64,000 nt of DNA, taken from contig CM055095.1 of the NCBI GenBank assembly GCA_029204225.1, positions 61,981,910 to 62,045,909 of the forward strand, given 5' to 3'. The notes below the pieces were generated by a model. It saw only the letters and a list, made by a program, of their open reading frames with translations, was not told the DNA's origin and did not search any database. This document shows, piece after piece, positions 22,350-33,757 of this stretch. A program made the translations under genes and the position numbers. Within the stretch, counting starts at the first letter, position 1. Each line of letters starts with the position of its first letter. The stretch comes from Diphasiastrum complanatum. Lineage: Eukaryota; Streptophyta; Lycopodiopsida; Lycopodiales; Lycopodiaceae.

Positions 22350-23823
22350 TGATAGACACTACTTGTATGGTAGTAAGTTTGTAGTGTATACGGATCACCA
22401 GCCTCTTAAGTATTTTTGTAATCAACATGATCTTTGGGGAAGAAAAGCTCGATGGGCTGAATTGATGCAAGAATTCGATCATGAAATCCATTACATAAGA
22501 GACAGCTCTAATCAAGTTGCAGATGTTAGTCAGATCGGTGAACTAAATGAGTTGTCATTCACCCAGATTTATACGGATCTATACCTTTCGTTGAGAGAAA
22601 AATATGAATCAGATTTTCATTTTGGTCACATTTGGAACATTGTTCAGACCAAAAGAAATGTGGACAATGTTGAGTCAGAAACATATGGGACTCAACTAAC
22701 TAAGAAAGATAAAAAGATTGTGGAACAGTTCACCATTCAAGATGGATTACTATTTCGAAATGAGAAAGTTTGCGTACCTGGTGATGATGAGCTCAAACGT
22801 AAGATTTTGTTTGAATGTCATGACATATCATGTGCAGGACATCCCGGTGTACACAAGACTCTAGACTTTGTTAAGAGGGAATTTTATTGGCCAAAGCTCA
22901 AGCCATATGTCGAGTTGTATGTTGTTAAATGCAAGCTCTATCAACTAGCAAAGATTGAATGTCATAAGGCTAGTGGTTTGTTGCATCTGTTAGATATCCC
23001 AGATAAGAAATGGGAAAGCATATCTATGGATTTTGTAGGTGGACTTCCAAAGACCCAACGACAAAATGATTCTATTTCGGTTGAAGTGGATCGATTAACT
23101 AAGTTAGCTGCATTCATATCAGTCAAATCAACTATAAAGGCTTCTGATTTAGCCCATATCTTTGTTGAAAGATTATTTCAGTTGTATGGTCTGCCAAGTG
23201 ACATTGCTACTGATAAGATCCTAAGTACACAGGTCACTTTTGGTCAGTAGTATTCCATAAACTTGAAACTTCTTTGAGTTTAAGTTCTTCTGATCATTCT
23301 GAATCAGATGGCCAGACAGAAAGGACTAATCAAACTATGGAAGATATTTTGAGGACGTATGTTTCTCACACGCAATCTCATTGGGAAGATTATTTTCCAC
23401 TGGGAGTTTGCATATAATAGTAGGAAACATTCTGCTACATGTTACAGTACTTTTATGCTTATGTACGGTTTTCAACCTAGATCTCCAGTAAATGTTGAGA
23501 TGAAGTCTGTTAAGATCTAGAAGGTTGCTGATTTTTTGCATGATATGCAACAATGTTGCAAGTGGCTAAGGATAGTATCCGAAATGCTTAGGATAGAGCT
23601 AAACACTATACCAATGTTAAGAGATCTCCAAGAGATTTTAAAGTTGATGATTGGGTATATCTTAGAATTCCAAAAGATTCTAAGACGTTACGTATAGGGA
23701 AGCATTATAAGTTGTGTACCCATTATTATGGACCTTTCAAGATTGTACGTAGAATTAGTTCTTTGGCGTATGAACTCGATCTTCAAGGAAAACCGACTGC
23801 ACACCCAGTGTTTCATGTAAGTT
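22350..23823 (+). pseudogene. Ty3/gypsy RNase H and integrase fragment
   Basis: A long frame (22363-23250) begins in RNase H (YGSKFVVYTDHQPLKYF, RWAELMQEFDHEIHYIRD, NQVADV), then the zinc H2C2 region (FECHDISCAGHPGVHKTLDF, KREFYWPKLKPYV), and the integrase core (SMDFVGGLPKTQRQNDSIS, TDKILSTQVTFGQ). It continues in other frames through SDHSESDGQTERTNQTME and YYGPFKIVRRISSLAYEL to HPVFHVSLL. It is nearly colinear with 53287-54556 and extends further at the 3' end. The integrase DRDP motif at the second Asp is DKIL here. Frameshifts after 23250 and near 23400 inactivate it. It runs directly into a gypsy LTR. Confidence 0.88.
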
Positions 23824-24586
23824 TGTTAGCCGATATTTTCGCACGAAAAATCGGGCTAATATTGAAGTTTAAATTCGCAAAACTAAAAAAAATCGGCATG
23901 TAAAACTCGGTTATTCGAGAAAAATTGGCACAAATTTGCCTTAGAACTGGGTCCCAGCCCACCCCTAAAGTTCTAGACACAATTTAAAAGTAAGAAATTG
24001 ACTTTTAAAAAAAATTATGAAAAAATATTTTGTGGTCAAGTTTTGTAAGACCGAGCCAATAGAAATGCGTCCCAGCTCGTCCTAAATGAGGCTAGAGCAA
24101 ATTTTGCGACCTTAGAAATGGCCGGTAAATATTTTACGGCTTTTCAAAAAAACGGCCAATTGTAAAAAATAGCCGGCACATGTGGGAAGTGAATGGATCG
24201 TTTACATATCAATGATTAATGTTTGATTGTTTTGAAGTTAGAGTTGGTCCTTGAGTCTTATGGGTTGTGAGGAGTGTTGAAGGTTGTGTGATGAGTGTAC
24301 TGAGTGTTAAGATTTAATGGTTTGTGTGATGTTTTGGTTAAATATTAGGGACAGTTGCTTGCCATGAGACGTTGCATTATGTGAAATACGTGTTGTTTGT
24401 TCGGAATAAGTGCAACTTTAGGATTGAGAACTTTGTGAAGTAAGGGATGGTTTATTGCAAGTTGATGTTGTTCGGAATTTCGGTTAGTAGTGATCAATTG
24501 GGCAAGTAGTCCGAGTTTTTTTTGTTGTCACAACCCTACTTTCACAAGAAGTTTGATCCTATGGGAAATGTGATTTCTACAATACA
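23824..24586 (+). repeat. Gypsy LTR B (shortened)
   Basis: It starts TGTTAGCCGATATTTT and ends CTACAATACA. Compared with copy C (33758-35360) it lacks about 840 bp of central sequence, jumping from TAGCCGG to CACATGTGGGAAG near 24175. Confidence 0.78.
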
Positions 24587-24594
24587 TTCCTAAG

Positions 24595-24606
24595 TGGATT
24601 CAGAGC
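24595..24606 (+). other. Primer-site-like TGGATTCAGAGC
   Basis: Eight bases after the proposed LTR end is a one-region variant of TGGTATCAGAGC. Copy C has TGGATTCGGAGC at the same place. It supports reading this as a 5' LTR with leader. Confidence 0.5.
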
Positions 24607-25330
24607 ATATTGGTGATGTCTACAACTCGCTGGACCTTGTGCTCCATCGTTGGTCCTGCATTTGTATTATCGGTGATCCATAATCAATGGATTGCATCAC
24701 TAGTTCGCTGTCCACAGCCTAGCAGCCATCCCAACGGCCAACCACCAGTCTGTAAGTGACCTCCAAGCCCTATTTGCAGCCTCCTACTGTGTTTTAGACC
24801 TACGGTGACATGTTTGCGGCCTACTGTGACTTGCCCATCACTGGAAATCACAAAAAATTAGAAGTTTTCTACCTCTGATCGCTGTCCAGTTTGCAGGCTC
24901 TTTTGTTGTCCCATGATCCGTACCGCCTGCCCATAGCCTGGTAAATGCCTGTGTGACTTGTCTACGGCCATCTGTAGCCAAAACTCAATTCTTTGTAACT
25001 TCCAAGACATGCTATGACCTGTTTTTGGGCCTGCAAAGCCTGCCAGCAGCCCATTACACCTATTTATGGGTTGTACCAGCCAGCTAGCGACCTGCACAGT
25101 CTATATGAGGCCTAGTTACAGCCTATCTGCAACCTACTTGGTTTGTCTGCGACCTATTTGAGGCCTACGGTCCTAAATCAGATCAATTGTGGCTTCCCCA
25201 TCGCTGTTTACAGTGAAAAATCAGGCGCAAAGCCCGTCGGCGACCTCAAAACCTTGTTTGGGCCCTACCTTTTTCATCTGAGGCAAAAATCAGACCTGTT
25301 GCAGCCTCTGATCGCTGCCCACAGCCAAAA
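24607..25330 (+). other. GC-richer leader with recurring GCCTRY/GACCT phrases
   Basis: Between 24700 and 25330 short phrases such as GCAGCCT, GCGACCT, GCGGCCTAC and CACAGCC recur every 15-40 bp, often preceded by TGT. No protein is recognised. The first 94 bp (to 24700) are shared with copy C. It is probably leader of the gypsy element or an unrelated low-complexity insert. Confidence 0.45.
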
Positions 25331-25335
25331 ATCAG

Positions 25336-25581
25336 ATCTATGATGGTTTGTTCTTCACTGAGCGAACACGACGCAATCAGTTGAAGGTATGTGCTAACAG
25401 ATTCCGTGCATTTGCTGAACGCTTCTGGAAACGGTGTCCACATGCATTTAATGTTGAATTGCAATGGCGTGTGGATTACATGATGCTACCAGGCGCAGTA
25501 GGCATCGCCTTTGACGAATGGAAGCGACCTTGGGAGAAGGACGACTTTCTCTGGTTATGGGCCCAGCTCTCTATCGAATAG
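25336..25581 (+). CDS. Unrecognised short ORF, coding-like
   Basis: The frame reads DGLFFTERTRRNQLKVCAN, then RFWKRCPHAFNVELQWRVDY, then FDEWKRPWEKDDFLWLWAQL and stops at 25579. Composition (Trp/Arg/Phe-rich, no low complexity) and a GC content above its surroundings suggest real protein history. The first ATG in frame is inside the segment (about 25339), so the true start may be lost. I do not recognise the family; a gag-like or captured host exon is possible. Confidence 0.35.
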   Translation: MYDGLFFTERTRRNQLKVCANRFRAFAERFWKRCPHAFNVELQWRVDYMMLPGAVGIAFDEWKRPWEKDDFLWLWAQLSIE

Positions 25582-25699
25582 AAATGATGTCTCTGTTGGG
25601 GCATAATCCAGGGTAAGTTCCAGGTCGTGCCTTTTGGATTAGTAGAGCTATACATAGGCTCTTCGGCTATGTATGCTCTAGAATATATTTGAATTAAAG

Positions 25700-26270
25700 A
25701 GTTTCAATTTTTGCAGAACGAAGACAATAAGCGACATTTTTGGAAGCGAAGGTCACAGTTTCAGCTGTACAAGCCACAAGTTGTTGAGATCTACGCGAAT
25801 TCGACGATGTCGGGTTGCTGATTAATATAAATATGGCTTATCCAGAACTATTTAGCCGTTATGTGGATTGGGAGCGAAATCTTGTAGATTATTTTGCAAA
25901 AATTTGACACAATCTACAAGACAGAAGGAAGTCATTTCGCTACAAACAGTTTTGTACATATTCATTTTGGCAGTTTGGTACTTTCGCGGCAAAGACATTA
26001 TTTTTCGTTCAAAATCTTTATGTTGAAAACTCTTTTACTAGATTTTCAGCTCGTTACTGTAAATAAGTCACCCTTCGAAGTAATTCAGACGAAGATACAA
26101 AGTTAATTCATAAGCTATTTGATGAAACATTGCTCCCGGTCAAGTTAGAAGAATTCGACAACTTACCAGTTGGCCGTTACACAAAATCAAAAGAAGACTT
26201 GTTGTTGATCAAAGCTCAACAAAAGTTGGAGTTTGTTCAAAAATTATATGAAGAATTGAAACGTTCATAA
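25700..26270 (+). pseudogene. Unrecognised decayed coding segment
   Basis: Across frame changes the + strand reads QNEDNKRHFWKRRSQFQLY, then NMAYPELFSRYVDWERNLVD, then CTYSFWQFGTFAAKTLFFVQ, then HKLFDETLLPVKLEEFDNLP and SKEDLLLIKAQQKLEFVQKL. The frames join in order with plausible spacing, indicating one old coding sequence broken by indels. It follows the ORF at 25336 and could be the same gene. Family not recognised. Confidence 0.35.
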
Positions 26271-26298
26271 AACATTCATTCATGCCTTTGTTGCGCTG

Positions 26299-26520
26299 AT
26301 GTTTTTATGGGATGTTGAATTTTTGAAGTTTAAAGATGTTTTGAAGTTTGATTCCAATTTTCATCAACAATTCAAAGATCAACTCAAAACAACCTATTCA
26401 ATTAAAGAAACAACAAGACACATATTCTCTAAGACAAAGAAATATCTAAAGGAAGAAATATATGAAAAAATATGTTTTCACCTTAACGAAAATCTGAAGA
26501 ACAGAATGTTACAAGAATAA
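26299..26520 (+). CDS. Unrecognised lysine-rich ORF
   Basis: This is a 73-codon frame rich in Lys, Phe and Glu (KFKDVLKFDSNFHQQFKDQL, then KTKKYLKEEIYEKICF). It may be a shadow or the tail of the broken coding segment upstream. Weak support. Confidence 0.2.
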   Translation: MFLWDVEFLKFKDVLKFDSNFHQQFKDQLKTTYSIKETTRHIFSKTKKYLKEEIYEKICFHLNENLKNRMLQE

Positions 26521-28508
26521 TCCTAAAAAAGAAGATGTTATGTTCACGAGGACGTTTCACATTTGAGGAAGAGGATATATGTGATGGCACCTTATTGTTA
26601 AAAATTGAATATCAACATAAATATGGCATGATATACTCGAAAATGAAGATATGAGCTGGTTAAGTATAAATCATGAAGAGGCCTAAGTCATTTTTCGGGA
26701 ATATATCTCCTAAGTACTTGCCTTGTAACAAAGGACAAGATCTTTAATAGGAAAGACATTGCCTTGGATAACCTTTACTAGGTCGTCCACACAAAACGAC
26801 TAGATACGAAAAGACATGTTACTTTAACTCTTAGTTAAATATACCTTTTATGGTATAATTGAACGTATACATAGTCTAATTGTTAACTAGACCCTTTCGC
26901 GGGAGCGACACACCTGTTGTTTAAGAGATGTGTTTGTTCGTCTCGAAGAACATATATAGATCTCACACTTCAGTCTTGAGCACTGAGAGAGAAGAGTTTA
27001 TGCATATGTAAGAGATTGAAGAAGTGAATACAATTCTGTGAGTTATTCTCTCTTATCTCTGTTCTCTGCACTGCTGAATGTGAGTGATCTTGAGTCTGCT
27101 AACAATCTCTAACACATTACATGAATTACTCTCTGATCAGACAGACTCTCTAGTGCATCACAGTCATTTGCCGTGTATCCGTAAAGCATGCTCTAAAAAC
27201 TGTCTTAAAGTCATCTTATTTATTTGTCGCGAATGCTTTCTTTTCGGCACTCGAATAACAACTATCTTTGGTACAATCTAACACAATCATTGAATAAAGC
27301 TGTATGTATGCATATGAGATGACAGTCCATGTCTGAAGAATCGAGTCTTTGATCTGTTTTCCTGATTGTCACTGACATAAGTTTCTAATGTGCTCTGAAA
27401 CCATTCGTTTTCTTTAACCATTAATTTGGACTTTAGTTGTTGAGGACTTCTGTCTAGAAACGAACCGTTTGCGAACGCGATTAATTAATTGTTTGTACAA
27501 TCACGAATACATCGAACATTTCTCAACTCTCTATTGACACTGACACCTTTATCAGCCAGAGTGTAGTACTGTTGTACTACTTTGATAACATCTCATCTGT
27601 AGAACACTGTTCATTCGATTTGATAGAGGCCAGATTGTTGTTCTGAAAATTATCAACACAACACACCCAAATATAAGTAATACTGGTTACTTTTTAATGT
27701 CTGTCGACAACCAGAATAACACTCAAAACCACTTGTCATAAATTGTACCAAAAACATAACTTTTTAACACTGTCATCTATGGGAACGACACTATTTGCTA
27801 CAAAATCTATATTAACCTTGTTGGTATAGTATGACAATCACAAATTCAGGAAGGTGTTTTTTTATACGACTTTGTGCTTTGCTGAACCGTCTAGCGTATT
27901 ACTTACTAGTTAAACTGCTATACGGAATCGTCAAGTTGTGAAGTGTTTTTTTTTTTTTTTTTTTCCCGTTTTTGTCAATTATGAAGCGTATGAACTGAAC
28001 CACCTTTGTTAAAGTGTCACACTAGTCACACCCACTGTCAATACTGTCTAGCAAAATACCTAGACCCGACAGTTGGGGAAAATACCACCGCTTATCAAAC
28101 AAAGCGGTGCGTATAACTTGCATCCCATGAGCACATCATAGGCAATAAATTGGTTTCAAGCCCATGTAAGATTATTTCTAATTGTAAGCCAAATTCAATG
28201 GGGAAAGAGGCATTAGCGAGATCCTAATGCAAATTAGCGATCAGAAGTTTTTACGGAACATAACCCTAGAAAACTAGTGAATCATTGTACCAAAAGTGCT
28301 AGCACCCCCTCCTTGCAACCGTATCTTTGAGAGCCTGGAAAACTCTCATCGGTTGGGGAGCACGGGGCAATAGAGAAGGCCATCAGGGTTGGAAGTGGCA
28401 AATCCTCTATTGCTCACGTAGGGCTGAGCTGCCATTAGAGGTGGGGCCCCTTGACCCTTTTGGGACGTTTTGGCTAGACCAACCCCCCGTCAAAATGGGC
28501 CCTAACAT
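26521..28508. other. Non-coding, LTR-like sequence up to a primer site
   Basis: 26840-27660 has LTR character: a TATATAGATC box near 26950 followed by a pyrimidine-rich R-like stretch, and GCGAATGCTTTC near 27229 shared with 655-800. A T run of about 18 lies near 27947. 28020-28507 leads to a TAACA end just before the primer site at 28509, so it should be the 3' part of a gypsy LTR. Confidence 0.4.
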
Positions 28509-28531
28509 TGGTGCGTCTGCCGGGAGTCGAA
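28509..28531 (+). other. Primer binding site of non-Met type
   Basis: TGGTGCGTCTGCCGGGAG followed by TCGAA is the complement of a tRNA 3' end (CCA, acceptor stem, then the TTCGA of the T-loop). It differs from the Met site used by the copia elements. The tRNA identity was not determined. Confidence 0.65.
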
Positions 28532-28879
28532 ATATTTTTAGGAGATGTTTGAAAGAGTAGTTATTCGTATCACTGGTCTACAAAGAACTAGTTGTCATAC
28601 TACCAATAGTCTACAAATTTTATAGGTCCTAGATTGCGTGTCTTGAGAATGATTCTACTGTTTAGACCGTCGGCCCCAAGCTAGCATGTCTGTGCAATCT
28701 AAAAATCAGTATCGTGTTACTACAAGTCGAAGTGGCTAGCATCACACAGTGATGTGTGCTGATCCCACAAATAGAGTATTTGCCTGAGGGCCTTGTCAGT
28801 TATAGCATTATGTTGTCGTTGCTAGTTGCCATTTGTTGATTGGTCCATTATGCGAATTGACTCGCCAGACATATGACAT

Positions 28880-31800
28880 TTGTATGATATGAGATTTACT
28901 ATGAAGCCAAAGATTGAGGTTAGACCACGAGCTCCAAAACTAGAAGCAAAAACCGATCACATCGTCCGAAATACAGCACCACCCTATGTTCCCCCAACAC
29001 TAGCATCCATGAAAGATGGCACTTGGTATGCAGCATCGATGAATACTGTGCATGGGTATGGACCAATTAGAATCCAACAAACTAGTGACTTGGTAGAGCT
29101 AGTGAGGACGTACGCAGTACTAGTTAACGAGATTTGGGAGATCTATGGGATGAGTTGGGAGAAACACGAATCTCGCACACTCTGTACAAGTTGACCTTTA
29201 CCCGATAGAAAGGAGTATCACCCTAGATAGGACATAATAGGGATACCACGACGAACTAAAACCAAATGACTTTACTACACCAATGTGATTACCATATAGC
29301 CACTAGACAAGGTGGTTAGCATCGTACAAGCGCTGATTCCACTACTAGTGTGTTTAGGAAGCCATGCACTTAACCGATTTGCTCTTCAGTAGCCATAGGA
29401 TGGGAGCCTGAGGTACCACATAACCCTTGCTAGAACTAATGAAGACCTCGTACCTCAAGATGGTAGAATTCCTAGCTGGACTGTGGAAATTTCTATGATA
29501 CCCACTACTCAACAGAGGTTGGTAGTGGAATAAAGTGTGCTGCCCACCAGGTCCTATCAACATTAGTCTCTAAAAGTAATGGATAATTTTCGTATGATAA
29601 CAATGGAATCTTTCTCGTGGATTGAGAAACTTTTTTGTGGACTTTTAACCATAGACGCGTCTAATGAGAAAGTAGATATGGCGGGAGACGATTTGGGACT
29701 TTCCCTAGGCACAAGCATCTACTTGGCAAGTGAGGATAAAATGCCTCCTCTAGAATTAGAGGGGAAGAAAATGCTCTATGAGCCTGATATATCGATGGAT
29801 ACTAGAGCTAATGACCGAAGAAGGACTTACCAATGCCATTGACGCATTTTTAGAGGCCCTTGATCACAAAGAGTATGAAAGAGAAGACCTTACATCGATA
29901 GGGCTAGACATGGACTCTGAAGACAAGCACGTCATACTAGAAGACCTCTTGATCGAACCTCAGCTAGAGCCACAGCCAGCCAAAGGACCAACTAGACCTA
30001 GGAGGATTCTCGTACACAGAACTAGACCTGGCTATAGAAATTTCATTACAAGAGGCTAGTCTATTGCCTAGAGGACCACGTCTAGCCGCAGATAGCAGGA
30101 GTTTAGTAGAAGATGCACCTCCTATACTCCCAAAAGTAGTTGACACTCAAGAACAGCCACCACAAGAGCTCACAAACATATCTTTCCTTGAAGATCATGA
30201 GGATAGCACCAGTGATTTACAGAATTAAAATAGCGCTATCACTACAAGAATGGGAAACACAGTCAGATACCCACACAGATGACTGCCAGCTAGGAGTAGA
30301 GATAGGTGAGCCCTCGACACATTATGACAGTGAGGAGGAGATGCTTAATTCAGTTGAGAGTTATAGTGATGGATCGGAGTGGGAGACCATGTCGGAAAAT
30401 GAAATTGAGCCAACTCCAGAGGAGGAGGACACAATATTTGAGTGGAAAGCCACGTCCAAAAACAAAGTTCAATCAAATTTGGATGAAGGACTTAAGGAAG
30501 AAGTCATAAGGGGGGACCCAAGCTTTGAGTCAATGGCAGAGAGTAAGATCGAATTGAACTTAAATTTGATCGAGACCAACCATGACAAGAAGATTATCGT
30601 GGAAGAAATTTTAGATGAGAATGATGATTAGCCCATAGCTCACCCGACTGTGCTAGCACCTAGGCCTACGCCTATCATTTCGAGAGTAAGGAGTGTGACT
30701 AAGCCAATAGTTGTCCCAAATGACACTGGGGGAATACCTGAAATAGTAGGTCTCCTACCGCAATTTCATGAGAATGAGGACGAAGATGCCCATGAGCATG
30801 TCGAGGATTTTGAAACACTAATGCTCGTGAATAGGGTGAGTCATGCGCATCAGATGATATTGTTCACCACTACTTTGGTAGGAACAGCCAGAAGATGGTA
30901 CCATACTCTACCTAGAGCTTCTATCAGCACACTTGAGGAGTAATATCAGGAATTCTTTAGAGAATTCAGAGGCACTTATAATCTAGATAGTCTGATATTT
31001 GCCCTAGCTACCATACAACAAACATCTATAGAAACTGTGCATCAGTATGCTAGACGATTCGAAGAATTAGTGCACCAACTAGACCTGCATTTTACAATGG
31101 AATTACCTCCACAACTACTACTTGATAGCTTTTTGAGAGTACTGTCAAGTAATATCCAGCTAGTAATACGCCAATCTAGAGTCTCATCATTAGAAGAGGC
31201 GATATCTAGAGCCACGATTGTAGAGGAAGCACACATCACCACACGTGAATGTCAGGCCATGAGAAATTCGATGCTAGATAGTAGCCGACAGACACTAGGG
31301 CGCAAGTTGCCAAGAATGAGAGAATTACATCATACAAGACTACCACATAACACCTACGAGAGGACTGGACCCTCAAAGTTTTCCGAAGCAGAATGTGTTG
31401 AGGAAGAGAGAGTGCCAAGTAGCGTTGAGTTATTACCTAACTTTGCGGAGGATTATGGAGGGACACAGGGGAGTGGGTCAAATTTTCACCGTTATGGGCT
31501 AGCCAATCAAGAAGCCCAGACTAGTAAGAATATAGACCTGTGGTCTAGATATCATGAGAATACCTCTCAGGATAGACAAGTTGAGACCAACGACAACAGT
31601 CCCTCGACACACCCAATAGGAACACTCATCCTTGAGGGGACTAGGGCAAGCGTGCTAACGGCAACCCGGAGCGAGTTACAGACAGACCCACGTAGGAAAG
31701 AGTGGATGGAAGGGTGTAATTGGCAGGTGAGTCTTGGGAAGGCCACTAAGTCTGAGGAGGCATTACCAATGATATTTAGCAATTAGGCAGATCAAGTTGT

Positions 31801-32389
31801 ACCTCCTAACGAGGACGACGATAGCAATGCAGAGGAGCCAATATGTGCTAACCCACTAGTACTACCCCCTAGATCCAGAACCATAGATCCAACTCCAGCA
31901 TTTCCGAAAAGTGAAGTTATTAAACCACCTATCTTTGATGACATTAATCAGGAGGAGTCATATGATATACAGAACCTATTCGAAGATCATAAGAATGTGG
32001 CGAACAAGAGTACATTGATGCATACTAACGAGGATGGGTACCAAAACCGTATCCAAGAAACCCAAGAGGTATTGATGGATATATTCCATTGGAAAGGAGG
32101 CATGCCAAGCTATGTCTCTGAAGAAGATATCGAGAACAAGGGGCCTGAACTAGAAATTAGAGATGAAATAAGGAATACTATACCTCCAAGCATGGATAAA
32201 TTCTTCGATATGGGAAGGATATTCGATGTGGTAGACGCAGATCTTCCATTTCTACCATGGAATGCAAACGTACACCAAAATCACCCATATCAGTTGAGAG
32301 ATCTGAATAGTTTAGCCTCCTATTCCATACGTCATGATAGACCTACCATAGAAGATGAATACCCAGACAACAGGGTGGATGCTGGATAA
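28880..32389 (+). pseudogene. Ty3/gypsy gag-only region
   Basis: A 3.5-kb stretch of coding-like sequence is broken by stops and frameshifts. 28880-29194 opens with MKPKIEVRPRAPKLEAKTDH. 29579-30631 is an acidic spacer. 30745-31250 is the retrotransposon gag core (EHVEDFETLMLVNRVSHAHQ, TTTLVGTARRWYHTLP, then EFFREFRGTY, VHQYARRFEELVHQL, SLEEAISRATIVEEAH), with a TAA at 30941. 31800-32389 is a further acidic tail. No zinc knuckle, protease, RT or integrase follows. This fits a large non-autonomous gypsy derivative that carries an enlarged gag. Confidence 0.65.
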
Positions 32390-33486
32390 ATGTGGTGAGG
32401 TGACAACAATACACCCTTATCCCTGATTTCACATGGGGCAGTTGAGGGGTGGTAAGTTTGATTTTACTTTGCCGCTTTGGTTTTAGTATATTTATTTATG
32501 GGCCAAAATTCTATCTTGTTTTAAAATACCACTAGAAAAAGAAAAAAAATTGTTTCAGTATGAGATTCGTTGTTACTGCATGTGAGATTCACAGACACTG
32601 TAAACGGTGATCTACATATATCTCAGTTGACTTGACTCCATTCACTCACGCTGCACTACATCATGTAGGCACAATGTGCTTGGACATTTGATTGCAAGAC
32701 CGTCTCATGCATCCATACCCCTACATTCTGCATAAACTCTGAGCTGCATAGGGCGTTACATATTTTCTCCTATATGGGCATGCATAAAAGGGAGGGTAAG
32801 AGTGAAAAAGTTGGGAATAGAAACAATAAAGTGGGGTAGGGAGTGACTCCATCGCCTAATGGGTAAAGCACAGAAGAAGAAAAAAAATATAAAAGAAGAA
32901 AAAGAAAACTGAAAAAGATAGAGAAAGGAAGACTGAGAGAAAAAAAAAAAAGAAAAAAAAAGAAGAAGACTTCAACCGTCTCTATCATATCTCGAACCAA
33001 TTTGTGAGGACGAGTGACGCCTCGCACATCCATAAGAGGTGAGGACAATTTTTCCTAATTGATTCCATAGACTAGCGAAAAACCAATATTTTTTACCATC
33101 TTGTGTATTGGATCTTAAGACAGTAAGTTGTCCTACATGGACTACTGTCACAATATAGGGCTTGAGAGAAGATTCCGTATAGAGAGGATAAATGGTTATT
33201 CCCCGTCAAATCAGTTCTTAGATAATATAAGTTGAATATCTAAACAAAAAAAAAAAAAGTTGGTAATCACCAGTCTGCACCGGTTTTAGATTGGGGCACC
33301 AAAGCCTCATTGCATATGCATTCACACACACATCAATGACACGGTGTTAGACACAATACTGTTGACTTGCATCCATATCATCCTATCTCCAATCTTGAGA
33401 TTTGCATTTGCATATCCCTCCATGCATGGGTCCAAAAGTGGGCATTGTCTTACATCTGATGGGAATGGGAGCATTTGTCATTTAGG
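32390..33486. other. Non-coding 3' region with purine tract
   Basis: A possible polypurine tract GTTGAGGGGTGG lies near 32440. A 95-bp A/G-rich stretch spans about 32870-32965. An A12 run lies near 33247. No LTR matching the sequence before 28509 was found, and no coding sequence is seen. Confidence 0.4.
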
Positions 33487-33744
33487 TCACAGGTAGGTTT
33501 TTGCAGGTATGAAGACACCAAATTGTTCAAAGATGCTGCGGTTAAATCCAGTTTGGTTGCAGATGGATTCTAAGGGCTCAATCGATGGCCTTTGGGTAGG
33601 AAGCTGTTGAAGACATTGAACCAACTTATTGTGGTTAGCATCACCTAGCAAAGGTGCTGAGCCCACTAAATGTAATTCACCATCAGGAGCTGGTCTGCGA
33701 AACCAAGGACTCTGGGTCTGCCGTATGGGGACCATACTCTCCAA
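33487..33744 (-). CDS. Unrecognised 85-codon ORF ending at a gypsy LTR
   Basis: The - strand frame reads RRPAPDGELHLVGSAPLLGD, then ANHNKLVQCLQQLPTQRP, then CNQTGFNRSIFEQFGVFIPA and stops. It is not low complexity and has a balanced composition, unlike the shadow frames nearby. It is truncated at its N-terminal side by the LTR start at 33758, 14 bp upstream. It may be an exon or fragment of a captured host gene, or part of a gypsy open frame. Family not recognised. Confidence 0.35.
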   Translation of the reverse strand: MESMVPIRQTQSPWFRRPAPDGELHLVGSAPLLGDANHNKLVQCLQQLPTQRPSIEPLESICNQTGFNRSIFEQFGVFIPAKTYL

Positions 33745-33757
33745 TGGTAGTCGCCAA

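Noticed and set aside
32868-32966. A-rich stretch as poly(A) tail of a retrocopy
   Set aside because: It is a mixed A/G tract without an upstream coding sequence and without target duplications.
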